DNA from: CAUZIZ01 sp965218775
Lineage (GTDB): Bacteria; Acidobacteriota; UBA6911; RPQK01; JAJDTT01
Direction: 5' to 3'
NCBI GenBank assembly: GCA_965218775.1
Contig: CBDCLS010000005.1
Span: 124,001 to 188,000 of the forward strand
DNA: 64,000 nucleotides
Below are positions 1 to 7,897 of the stretch, in pieces (within the stretch, counting starts at the first letter, position 1; every line of letters begins with the position of its first letter). The translations under genes were made by a program, and so were the position numbers. The notes beneath the pieces are model-generated. The model did not search any database and was not told the origin of the DNA. It was given only the letters and a program-made list of their open reading frames with translations.

Positions 1-417
1 CAATCGCACTGCGCGAGTCTTTTCGAAACCCTGGATGGATCCTTAAGTGTTCTTCAAAAAGTTGACCGGCCCAACTTTGGAATCATCTATGAGCCAGCCA
101 ACTGGATGCTCGCGGGAGAGGACTACGGAAGAGAAGCAATACGACGACTGGAACCCTTCCTCTTCAATGTCTACGTTCAGAACCACCGATTGGACCCCAA
201 TGGATCGGTGCTCGTGCGCACCTGGAAACGGGGAAAGGTGCCAGCGGAGCACATCGGTCTCTGGGAGGAAGGGGGCGTCGATTTCGAAGAGGTCTTTTTG
301 GGCCTCGACGAAATCACCTACGTCGGTTTCGTTACGGTTCATCAGGCCTTCGCCGGTGTGATGCCGGTTGAAGAGGCAGTGCTCAAGAGCGCCGAGTTCC
401 TGAAGACCTTTGGATAA
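1..417 (+). CDS. Sugar phosphate isomerase/epimerase, C-terminal part (5' end outside window)
   Basis: An open frame runs from base 1 to the TAA at 415-417, giving the last 138 residues of a protein cut by the window edge. The segment around residues 23-35 (NFGIIYEPANWML) and the C-terminal helix-rich part resemble the end of xylose-isomerase-like TIM-barrel proteins (AP endonuclease 2 superfamily), which isomerise or epimerise sugars, inositols or related polyols. The family call rests on overall resemblance; no metal ligand can be assigned with certainty from this part. An internal ATG at 106 is not needed because the frame is open upstream. A second, IS-split member of the family lies at 20.9-23.5 kb. 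Confidence 0.6.
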   Translation, partial: QSHCASLFETLDGSLSVLQKVDRPNFGIIYEPANWMLAGEDYGREAIRRLEPFLFNVYVQNHRLDPNGSVLVRTWKRGKVPAEHIGLWEEGGVDFEEVFLGLDEITYVGFVTVHQAFAGVMPVEEAVLKSAEFLKTFG

Positions 418-705
418 CCCGAAATGAGGGTGCCCATGAAAAGTCCGAATCAGGCTGATTGGAGCACGCTTTCAAGGCAGCTTATAGAAGAATCCGAGCC
501 CTCCTAATCGGAGTTCGGCACTAAAGTAGGCCCTGGACATGAGACCCGCCTGCCAGTTTTTTGGGCTTCCAGGAAAAAAAAGATTGCACCGATCCTTTCA
601 CGAACACGGTGCCTTTCTGCATCTAGAACGTAGCAAATGATCCTTATCCAGAACTATTCCATCAGAACGTCGTGAAAGGATAATGAGTTAAAGGAGGTTA
701 AGCAG

Positions 706-1845
706 ATGCATGATAGAGGAGTTCGAATGAGGTCTGTCGTTTTCATCACTGCTTCTCTTCTGCTAGTTGTTTTTGTTTCCCAGAATTGGTTGACGCACAC
801 GGCTGCGGCTCGCACCCCGGGAGCTGCTTCGACCCAGAAGGCGGTTGCCACGTTTGCCGGAGGATGTTTCTGGTGCGTTGAGGCTGATTTCGAAAAGGTC
901 AAGGGAGTTGCCGAGGCGATTTCGGGCTACGCTGGAGGAGAAGAGGTAAATCCTAGCTATAAACAAGTTTCTTCGGGCAGGACGGGTCATGCAGAGGTGG
1001 TCCAGGTAATCTATGATCCGGCTCAGGTGAGCTACTCAGCGCTGCTCGACGTGTTCTGGAAGCACGTCGATCCCACCGATGGGGGTGGGCAGTTCGTAGA
1101 TCGTGGGGCACAGTATCGAAGCGCAATCTTCTACCACGATGAGACACAGAAGCAGCTTGCCGAAAAGTCCAAGGAACAACTGGCCGCATCCGGCGTGTTC
1201 CACAAACCCATCGTCACCGAAATCAGCCCGCTGACGAAGTTTTATCGGGCGGAAGAGTACCATCAGGACTATTACAAGAACCACTCGATTCGCTATCGCT
1301 TCTATCGATACGGTTCCGGACGGGATCAGTTTCTTGAAAAGGCCTGGAAAAACAACGAGAATCGATTCGAGGTATCCGAGATGAATCCAAACACTGAGAC
1401 CCAAGTTGAATATCACAAGCCGGACGATGCTACCCTGCGCTCCAGCCTCACCCAGATTCAGTACCGGGTGACACAGAAGGACGGCACCGAACCCGCCTTT
1501 CGAAACGAGTACTGGGACACCAAAGCAGAGGGAATCTACGTGGATGTTGTCAGTGGTGAGCCGCTCTTCAGTTCCAGCGACAAATTCGATTCTGGTACCG
1601 GTTGGCCCAGTTTCAGTAAACCGATCGATTCAGAGAATGTTCTGGAAAAGAAGGACCGAACCTTTTTCCTGGTTCGAACCGAGGTTCGCAGCAAGAACGC
1701 AGACTCTCACCTGGGACATGTCTTCCCCGACGGACCGGGTCCTACGGGTCTCAGGTATTGCATCAACTCCGCGTCCCTTCGGTTCGTTCCCAAGGAGCAA
1801 CTGCGAGCGGAAGGCTACGAGGAAGAGGCGCGTCTCTTCGACTGA
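706..1845 (+). CDS. msrAB: Bifunctional peptide methionine sulfoxide reductase MsrA/MsrB, exported
   Basis: 379 residues. Residues 11-36 form a hydrophobic N-terminal segment suggesting export to the periplasm. MsrA follows, with the catalytic GGCFWC motif (Cys54). The C-terminal MsrB domain (about 235-379) carries SGTGWPSF, the HLGHVFPDGP block and the catalytic RYCINSASLRF (Cys352). The two domains reduce the S and R epimers of methionine sulfoxide in proteins. The MsrB part lacks the usual pair of CxxC zinc motifs: the position after GIY reads VDVVSG, so it should be a zinc-free form. AGGAGG at 692-697, 8 bases before the ATG, is a strong ribosome site and fixes the start. The gene stands alone, convergent with the downstream transporter. 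Confidence 0.95.
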   Translation: MHDRGVRMRSVVFITASLLLVVFVSQNWLTHTAAARTPGAASTQKAVATFAGGCFWCVEADFEKVKGVAEAISGYAGGEEVNPSYKQVSSGRTGHAEVVQVIYDPAQVSYSALLDVFWKHVDPTDGGGQFVDRGAQYRSAIFYHDETQKQLAEKSKEQLAASGVFHKPIVTEISPLTKFYRAEEYHQDYYKNHSIRYRFYRYGSGRDQFLEKAWKNNENRFEVSEMNPNTETQVEYHKPDDATLRSSLTQIQYRVTQKDGTEPAFRNEYWDTKAEGIYVDVVSGEPLFSSSDKFDSGTGWPSFSKPIDSENVLEKKDRTFFLVRTEVRSKNADSHLGHVFPDGPGPTGLRYCINSASLRFVPKEQLRAEGYEEEARLFD

Positions 1846-1883
1846 GGCCGGCTAGCGCCCTCGATGAAGGTTTTGGTTTGGAT

Positions 1884-3347
1884 TCAACGACGGTGACGGA
1901 TCATCGCCGATAGCATCCCAACGGCGACAGTCACCGATGATCCGATCAGCACGTACCAGGGCCAGGCGACGGCGCCGCTTGTGTGAACCGCTACCATAAC
2001 CAGTAATCCTGAGACCATTCCGACCAGACCGCCGGTCTGTCTGACTCGCGAGGACCAGGAACCCAGGGCAAAGATTCCCAGGACACTGCCCATGGTGATG
2101 CTGGTGATCGTCAAGCCCACTTCCAGCACCGATCCCCAGTTTCGAGCCAACAGAGAGATCGCTATCAGCACACCACACCAGACCAGCGTCAAGATCCGCG
2201 AGACCTTTAGCTCGCGTGAGGGGTTGGTTTCGTCGGTGGGACCCGGTTCCGAAGAGCGTCCCCTTCGGACATAGGGCCTGTACAAATCGTGGATCGACGA
2301 GGAAGCCAGCGAGTTGAGGGAGCTGCTGAGTGTCGACATGGCAGCGGCAAAGATGGCGGCGATGATCAGTCCCGAGATTCCGGGCGGCATTTCCTGAACG
2401 ATGAAAGTCGGAAAGATCCGGTCTGTCTGCTCCAGAGGACTCGCAAGTGGAAACAGCTGGTAGAACCTGTAGAGCATCACTCCGATCACGAGAAAGAGCG
2501 AGAACTGAAGGAAGACGACCACGCCACTGGCTATGAGCGCCATCTGGCTGCTGCGTAGCGAGCCGCTGGCAAGGTAACGCTGGACCATCATCTGGTCCGT
2601 CCCGTGAGTCGCAAGGGTCAGAAACGCGCCTCCGATGAGACCCGACCAGAAGGTGTAGGGGGAGCTGAGGCTGAAGCTGAGGTCCAGGACCAGCAGCTTG
2701 TCCGAGGTCTCGGCCCAGAGTAGGAAGTCAGACCACCCTCCGGGAAGCTTTCCCAGTAGCAGCTGAAAGGCGATGGCGGCACCGGCAAGGTAGATGGCAA
2801 GTTGGATGACGTCGTTCCAGACCACCGCCAGGAAACCCCCGTAAAACGTGTAGATAGCCGTGACTGCGCCGATCAGCAGCACCGCCCAGGTGTCAGGAAT
2901 GCCGGTGACTACGGAGAGGACCAGACCGGTGGAGAAGAGCCTCACCCCATCGGCCAAGGAGCGCGTCAAGAGGAAAAGAAGTGCCGAAAAGCTTCTTACC
3001 CGATTCCCGAAGCGAGAGAGTAGTACCTGGTAGGCCGTCTGGATCTGACCTCGGAAATAGGCAGGCAGGAGCAGAAGGCCTACCAGAACCCGCCCCACGA
3101 CGTATCCGAAGACGACCTGTAGGAAGGTCAGGTTGCCTGCGTAGGAGAGGGCTGGAGCACCAATGAAGGTCAGGGTGCTGGTCTCGGTGGCGACGATTGA
3201 AAAACAAATCATCCACCAGGGAACCGCTCTGCCTGCCAGGAAATAGTCGTTGATGTTCTTCTGCCCTCGGCCGACCAGGATCCCGAACAGCGCGGTGCCT
3301 GCCAGGTAGAGGAGAACTACGACATAGTCGAGGGTTGTAAATCCCAT
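1884..3347 (-). CDS. Sodium:solute symporter (SSS family)
   Basis: 487 residues, almost wholly hydrophobic with about 13 membrane segments. The N-terminal segment with NDYFLAGRAVPWWMICFSI and the following ATETSTLTFIGAP are the TM1-TM2 signature of the SSS family (PutP/SGLT fold). A conserved ATHGTDQMMVQRYLA block is near the middle. The family couples sodium entry to uptake of sugars, amino acids, nucleosides or sialic acid; the substrate cannot be read from sequence. It lies 48 bp downstream of the GNAT-family gene on the same strand, so the two are probably co-transcribed. Confidence 0.9.
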   Translation of the reverse strand: MGFTTLDYVVVLLYLAGTALFGILVGRGQKNINDYFLAGRAVPWWMICFSIVATETSTLTFIGAPALSYAGNLTFLQVVFGYVVGRVLVGLLLLPAYFRGQIQTAYQVLLSRFGNRVRSFSALLFLLTRSLADGVRLFSTGLVLSVVTGIPDTWAVLLIGAVTAIYTFYGGFLAVVWNDVIQLAIYLAGAAIAFQLLLGKLPGGWSDFLLWAETSDKLLVLDLSFSLSSPYTFWSGLIGGAFLTLATHGTDQMMVQRYLASGSLRSSQMALIASGVVVFLQFSLFLVIGVMLYRFYQLFPLASPLEQTDRIFPTFIVQEMPPGISGLIIAAIFAAAMSTLSSSLNSLASSSIHDLYRPYVRRGRSSEPGPTDETNPSRELKVSRILTLVWCGVLIAISLLARNWGSVLEVGLTITSITMGSVLGIFALGSWSSRVRQTGGLVGMVSGLLVMVAVHTSGAVAWPWYVLIGSSVTVAVGMLSAMIRHRR

Positions 3348-3395
3348 AGACTCAAAACTTCCAGCGGGATCAGAGTCGAGGAAATTCGCTTGGTC

Positions 3396-4391
3396 TCAGC
3401 GATCCGATTCCAGGATCTGATCGAGAGTGGAGGATGTCAACAAGTAAGATGGCCGAATCCGATCTCCTGGGCGAATGAAAAAGTCGCTGGCGATGTAGCC
3501 TTGTCCGAAGTAGTGAAGAAAGAGGTTCCGGACCTTCGTCTGCCAGTCGAGGGCCAAGCCCAGATCTTGACTGCGGATTCTTCCGAAATCTCCTGGAATC
3601 TCCACAAGCAGGCGGGGATCCGATCGGCCCAACTCGTAGTCAGTCAGGGAAACCAATTCTGGATCCGATGTCGAGGTTGGTGCGACCCTTGTGACCAAGG
3701 GTGGGTCTGGCTCCGGGGAAGGGGAAGCGGGCGAAGTCAAACGCTCCTGCACGCGCCGGGAGCGCACGTACCACGAGACCCAGACCCGGTCCGAAGCCAG
3801 GCCCGCGGTGAACTGACTCTGCAGGTCTCCGTAGTAGCTGGGTTCGTAGACACTGATGACCGCTCCCAGCTTTCTCAGGTTTAGATTGGCATTGGTGCTT
3901 AATAGGGGATCGAAGGTCCATTTGACCAGATCCAGGCCGGTCAGCATTGCAAAATCCCGCTGATAGAGCTTGAGCTGAAACCCGATGCCCAGGTGGCGGT
4001 GTGTGGTCAGAACTCCGACCAGCTGGCTGTGCAGGTATCGCATTTTCGATTCCCGCTCGACGCCCTGCCAGGCCGCTGCGAAGGCTACTAATTCCTCTTC
4101 AGAGAAAGCACCTGCCACCAGACCTCCGCTCTCTGAAAAAGCGAACAAGGCGCGGGCCGGATAAGCCGGGTCGGAGCCGGGGCGGCCATATCCCCAGATC
4201 TCTTCTTCCAAACGAACGACCTCCTTCATCTCAGGCATCGTGGTCAGCACCTGGATGCGAAGGGGGCCCGAAGACGTGTCGACCGTCCGGCTGGCAAGGC
4301 TGTCCCGGTGTCGTGTCAATGGATTCCCCCAACCCCCGTGAGTTGTTCGACGTGTCGGATCTGCATTGCTTTCTGATGACTGCCTGCTCAA
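3396..4391 (-). CDS. GNAT-superfamily acetyltransferase (COG3375-like)
   Basis: 331 residues. After about 45 poorly conserved residues comes a GNAT-like core with YLHSQLVGVLTTHRHLGIGFQLK, where an R/H-x-x-G-x-G/F acetyl-CoA loop is recognisable, followed by VKWTFDPLLSTNANLNLRKLGAVISVYEPSYYGD. This layout matches the COG3375 group of predicted acetyltransferases, often found near amino-acid or dipeptide metabolism genes. Substrate unknown. The first gene of a two-gene minus-strand unit with the SSS transporter, divergent from the aminotransferase at 4528. The true start may lie about 50 codons inside, where conservation seems to begin. Confidence 0.7.
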   Translation of the reverse strand: MSRQSSESNADPTRRTTHGGWGNPLTRHRDSLASRTVDTSSGPLRIQVLTTMPEMKEVVRLEEEIWGYGRPGSDPAYPARALFAFSESGGLVAGAFSEEELVAFAAAWQGVERESKMRYLHSQLVGVLTTHRHLGIGFQLKLYQRDFAMLTGLDLVKWTFDPLLSTNANLNLRKLGAVISVYEPSYYGDLQSQFTAGLASDRVWVSWYVRSRRVQERLTSPASPSPEPDPPLVTRVAPTSTSDPELVSLTDYELGRSDPRLLVEIPGDFGRIRSQDLGLALDWQTKVRNLFLHYFGQGYIASDFFIRPGDRIRPSYLLTSSTLDQILESDR

Positions 4392-4527
4392 CCCCGTCGG
4401 TCGGCTGGCAGCAAATCCCGTGGATTATACCAAAGACACTTCCAGTACCCGGGTCCACCGGAGACTGAGGGCAGGCCGACTCTCTGCGCCCTTGACGGGT
4501 GACGGGTCAGCCCTGACAATATGAGCC

Positions 4528-5718
4528 ATGATTCTGGCCGAACGAATGGCGCGCCTGGGCACAGAAACAGCTTTCGAGGTTCTGGCGAAGGCCAAGGCTC
4601 TGGAGGCGGAGGGAAAAGACATCGTTCATCTGGAGATCGGAGAGCCGGACTTCGATACCGTGGAACCGATCGTGGATGCGGCCGTAAGCGCTCTCCGGGA
4701 TGGGCAGCACCACTACACGCCCTCAGCTGGAGTCCTGCCTCTGCGAGAAGCGATTGCGAGCGAGATCTCCAGCTCTCGACAGATCGATGTGAATCCTGAC
4801 GAGGTGGTAGTGACGCCCGGCGCCAAGCCAATCATGTTCTTTGCGCTGCTTGCCCTGGCCGAAGAAGGATCTGAGGTGATCTATCCCGACCCCGGGTTCC
4901 CCATCTACGAGTCGATGATTCAATATGTCGGGGCCCAACCAGTGCCGGTGCAGCTAAGGGAGTCTCTGGACTTTCGTGTGGATGTCCAGGAGCTGATCCA
5001 GGCGGCCAACGATCGGACCCGACTGATCATCTTGAACTCTCCTAACAACCCCACAGGTTCAGTCCTTCTGAAGGAGGATCTGGAACAACTGGTCAAGAGG
5101 TTTGCAGGAAGTGGAGTCATGTTTCTCTCGGATGAGGTGTACAACCGAATCCTTTACGAGGGGGAAGCCCACAGCATCGCCTCTTTTCCGGGGATGAAGG
5201 ATCAGACGATCATTCTCGACGGTTTTTCGAAGACCTACGCCATGACCGGCTGGAGGTTGGGATACGGCGTCATGAAGCGCCAGCTGGCTGAGCAGATAAC
5301 CAAGCTCATGGTGAATTCAAACTCCTGTACGGCGGCCTTCACTCAGTTCGCCGGGATCCAGGCTCTCAAGGGTGATCAGAGCCCGGTTACATCGATGGTC
5401 GAGACCTTTCGTCAGCGAAGAAACCGCGTCGTCGAGCTTCTGAATCAGATCGAAGGAGTTTCCTGTCGACTCCCGGGAGGTGCGTTCTATGTCTTCCCCA
5501 ACATTAGGGCGTTTAACCTGAAGTCCTCGCAGCTTGCGGACGACCTACTGCGCCAAGCCGGGGTGGCGCTTCTTCCAGGAACCTCCTTCGGTGAACACGG
5601 AGAGGGATACTTGAGGCTATCGTACGCCACTTCAATGGAGCAGCTCGAAGCGGGAGTTTCGAGAATTGCGGAGGTACTGGAGCCGCTTCCCAAGCAACAT
5701 CTGGAGGACATAGCATGA
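4528..5718 (+). CDS. PLP-dependent aminotransferase, class I/II (aspartate aminotransferase-like)
   Basis: 396 residues. Fold-type I landmarks are all present: LNSPNNPTG (169-177), LSDEVYNR (200-207) and the PLP lysine in GFSKTYAMTGWRLGYG (Lys235). Length and motif order fit the aspartate/aromatic aminotransferase group that swaps amino groups between an amino acid and 2-oxoglutarate. Its stop overlaps the start of the next gene by ATGA, so the two are translationally coupled. The partner 2-hydroxyacid dehydrogenase suggests a keto-acid shared between transamination and reduction (inference). No clear Shine-Dalgarno precedes the ATG. Confidence 0.9.
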   Translation: MILAERMARLGTETAFEVLAKAKALEAEGKDIVHLEIGEPDFDTVEPIVDAAVSALRDGQHHYTPSAGVLPLREAIASEISSSRQIDVNPDEVVVTPGAKPIMFFALLALAEEGSEVIYPDPGFPIYESMIQYVGAQPVPVQLRESLDFRVDVQELIQAANDRTRLIILNSPNNPTGSVLLKEDLEQLVKRFAGSGVMFLSDEVYNRILYEGEAHSIASFPGMKDQTIILDGFSKTYAMTGWRLGYGVMKRQLAEQITKLMVNSNSCTAAFTQFAGIQALKGDQSPVTSMVETFRQRRNRVVELLNQIEGVSCRLPGGAFYVFPNIRAFNLKSSQLADDLLRQAGVALLPGTSFGEHGEGYLRLSYATSMEQLEAGVSRIAEVLEPLPKQHLEDIA

Positions 5719-6803
5719 CCCCATTTCGCGTCTTTGCTACCTGCGATATCGGAGAGGCGGCCCTAGGTCTGCTGACGGATCGTGGCTATGAGGTTGAAGT
5801 TTTCCCGGAAGTAGATCCTCCGCCCAAGAGCGTGATCCTGGAGCGTGTCTCCTCTGGGATCGATGCCCTGATAACGACACTGCGCGATCCCATCGATGAG
5901 GAGGTATTTCAGGCCGGAGAGGGCACGCTAAAGGTGATCTCCCAGATCGCCGTGGGGGTCGACAACATCGACGAGGAGGCGGCCAACCGACATCAGGTTC
6001 CCTACGCGCACACCGCCGAGGTCCTCACCCATGCGACCGCCGAGTTTGCCTTCTTCATCATGGGTTGCGTCTCAAGGAAGCTGTATCCCAGCGAGCGTCT
6101 GGTTCGGGAAGAAAAATGGACCACCTGGCATCCCTATCTCCCTTTTCTGGGCGACGAGGTGACCGGGAAGACGGTCGCCGTGGTGGGCGTGGGTCGCATT
6201 GGTAGGGCTTTTCTGAGCAAGTGCACTGGTCTCGACATGGACATTCTGTGCTGCGACGTGGTCCCCGAGGATCGGAATTTTGTGGAGGGGGTGCAAGCTC
6301 TCCTCAACCAGAAACACCAGCTCGGTTTGACCGAGCGCTCCAGCACGATTCGCTGGGTGTCTTTCCAGGAGGCGTTCGCGGAGGCGGACTACATCAGTCT
6401 GCACGTCCCCTTGACGCCCGAGACTCATTACCTGATCAACGATGCTGCCCTGGATGCCATGAAGTCGACTGCGTATCTCATCAACACGTCACGGGGTCCA
6501 GTAGTGGATGGAGACGCGTTGTGTCGTGCCCTCAAGCAAAACAAGATCGCCGGAGCTGCCCTGGACGTGTTCGAGCAAGAACCACTGCCACCAGATTCAC
6601 CGCTGAAGGATCCCGAGTTGGAGGACCGGCTTCGGATCTTCCACCACTTCGCCAGTGCCGGTCGCGACACCCGACTCTCCGCCGACCCAAGCGTGGGAAT
6701 GTCCGGGCGCACTGCCCAGGGTGTCATCGACGTGCTGGAACAAAACTACGGCGGTGATCCGTCCAAGATGCCCTACGTCTTCAACAAGACGGCGTTTCTC
6801 TAG
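5715..6803 (+). CDS. D-isomer-specific 2-hydroxyacid dehydrogenase
   Basis: 362 residues. The NAD-binding motif GVGRIG is at 158-163, and LINTSRGPVVDGDAL around 255-270 is the family signature containing the catalytic Arg-Glu-His region. It reduces a 2-keto acid to the D-hydroxy acid, or the reverse, with NAD(P)H. The catalytic domain has a longer-than-usual inserted segment (about 180-210). It overlaps the upstream aminotransferase by 4 bases. A palindromic repeat element begins 36 bp after its stop. Exact substrate not inferable. Confidence 0.9.
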   Translation: MTPFRVFATCDIGEAALGLLTDRGYEVEVFPEVDPPPKSVILERVSSGIDALITTLRDPIDEEVFQAGEGTLKVISQIAVGVDNIDEEAANRHQVPYAHTAEVLTHATAEFAFFIMGCVSRKLYPSERLVREEKWTTWHPYLPFLGDEVTGKTVAVVGVGRIGRAFLSKCTGLDMDILCCDVVPEDRNFVEGVQALLNQKHQLGLTERSSTIRWVSFQEAFAEADYISLHVPLTPETHYLINDAALDAMKSTAYLINTSRGPVVDGDALCRALKQNKIAGAALDVFEQEPLPPDSPLKDPELEDRLRIFHHFASAGRDTRLSADPSVGMSGRTAQGVIDVLEQNYGGDPSKMPYVFNKTAFL

Positions 6804-6834
6804 CGTCGGGCAGGGCCCCATGCATTGGTGAACA

Positions 6835-7113
6835 CTAAGTACATTGGAACGTAAATACTGCAACGTATGCAGATGGGGCTTGTGAGGCGAGATCAAGGCA
6901 GGAGGAGGAAGACGATGCTTTGCCATCTTCGACGACGACCAACGCAGAGATCGTCCACAACCCCCATCTGCCCTGCGGGTGGCGACGGGACGGGCCGATA
7001 TCTTTGTCGCTCCTCCTCCACTATGGCAAGGCATGGCGTTCGTCGTCGCTTCGCGATCTCGACCCGTCGCGCTCGCCACATACGTTGCAGTATTTACGTT
7101 CCAGTGTACTAAG
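6835..7113 (+). repeat. Palindromic element A, copy 1 (MITE-like, with CTAAG flanks)
   Basis: The 269-bp element (6840-7108) begins TACATTGGAACGTAAATAC and ends with the reverse complement with one mismatch; complementarity extends about 30 bp. Direct repeats CTAAG at 6835-6839 and 7109-7113 flank it. The interior shares a core with copies at 26.4, 31.2 and 52.0 kb, including GATGGGGCTTGTGAGGCGAG and GGTGGCGACGGGACGGGCC. Parts of the core also pair with each other (GATGCTTTGCCAT with ATGGCAAGGCAT; GGAGGAGG with CCTCCTCC), so the whole element can form one long hairpin. Open frames in it are short and not convincing. It lies between the dehydrogenase and toxin genes. Confidence 0.85.
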
Positions 7114-7129
7114 ATTACTTTGAGTGACC

Positions 7130-7450
7130 CTAGAAAGGCGTGAAGCCCAGAGCGAACAGGAGCGCCCCTTGAACGCGCTCCATTTGACGCTCGCTTAGGT
7201 GAGTGATAACTGCTCCGAGCCTACCTTTGGAGACGGTTTGGATGTGATCGAGATTCACTGCACAGTCTCGCTTAAACCCGTCGTCGCGACTCAGACTCAC
7301 CTCGGTGGGGATTTCGCGAACAGTACTCGTGACGGGAGCGACCGTCACCTCACCCAAAAAGTCGATGGCGGAATCCCGCGTAAGAATGAGGACGGGGCGT
7401 TTCTTGTCGGGTTTTGCAAAGCGGTACCAGCGGACCTCACCCCTTCGCAT
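7130..7450 (-). CDS. Type II toxin, MazF/PemK-like endoribonuclease
   Basis: 106 residues with MRRGEVRWYRF at the N-terminus, KRPVLILTRDSAIDFLG, VTVAPVTSTVREIPTEV and NLDHIQTVSKGRLG, the block order of the MazF/PemK/CcdB-like fold. Such toxins cleave mRNA or other RNA in a sequence-specific way and are neutralised by the cognate antitoxin. The ATG overlaps the antitoxin stop (TGATG), so translation is coupled, antitoxin first. The palindromic element A copy 1 ends just beyond its stop. Confidence 0.9.
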   Translation of the reverse strand: MRRGEVRWYRFAKPDKKRPVLILTRDSAIDFLGEVTVAPVTSTVREIPTEVSLSRDDGFKRDCAVNLDHIQTVSKGRLGAVITHLSERQMERVQGALLFALGFTPF

Positions 7451-7686
7451 CAGTCAATCCACACCTGTTCATTTTCCCATTTACTGAACTCTCCGGGTTT
7501 GACCGGATGGCGCTGATAACCTTCCCTCTGGCGCCGCTCCATCTCTTCTGCATTGGCCTTCTTAATGGCCTGTCGAAGCGCCGCTCGAGCGAACTTGGAC
7601 CTCGAAGTACCCAGTCTTCGGACCACGCGGTCGACTTCCTGAACCAAATCCTCATCCAGAGTCATCTGTACTGTCCTCATTCTCAT
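7450..7686 (-). CDS. Antitoxin, ribbon-helix-helix type (MazE/CopG-like)
   Basis: 78 residues. TVQMTLDEDLVQEVDRVV followed by LGTSRSKFARAALRQAIKK is the beta strand-helix-helix pattern of ribbon-helix-helix repressors. The acidic/aromatic C-terminal tail (GEFSKWENEQVWID) is the expected toxin-binding part. The pair should repress its own promoter; three AGCTAT repeats lie between the -10 box and the start codon. Start ATG at 7686 has a weak AAGAAAGG ribosome site. Confidence 0.85.
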   Translation of the reverse strand: MRMRTVQMTLDEDLVQEVDRVVRRLGTSRSKFARAALRQAIKKANAEEMERRQREGYQRHPVKPGEFSKWENEQVWID

Positions 7687-7699
7687 GAGCCTTTCTTAT

Positions 7700-7756
7700 A
7701 GCTATAGAAGCAGCTATATAGATAGCTATGATAGTGCCTTGATCGGGCTAGAGCAA
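7700..7756 (-). promoter_or_regulatory. Probable promoter and operator of the toxin-antitoxin pair
   Basis: On the minus strand TTGCTC (7756-7751), a 17-bp spacer and TATCAT (7733-7728) form a plausible sigma70 promoter. Three copies of AGCTAT at 7700-7705, 7712-7717 and 7723-7728, spaced 12 and 11 bp apart (one helical turn), lie from the -10 box to the transcript start. That phasing is what a ribbon-helix-helix repressor binding cooperatively would need. Function inferred. Confidence 0.45.
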
Positions 7757-7897
7757 CTAGCAAGTGCGATTACCTTTCGCAGGCTCTACAACCTTGTTCC
7801 ACTGTTCGGGTGGTTGCTGCTCCTTCTTGGAGATGGAGCGGAATATCTCGACCTTGAGGGCTATCGGTTCAGCTGAAAGAAGTAAGCAGGCGGATGA

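Noticed and set aside
6867..7112. Open frames of 60-105 codons inside the element A copies, on both strands
   Set aside because: Several frames are open at once because the core is GC-rich and palindromic. The frames start and end at different places in each copy, carry Arg/Ser-rich low-complexity translations and have no ribosome sites.
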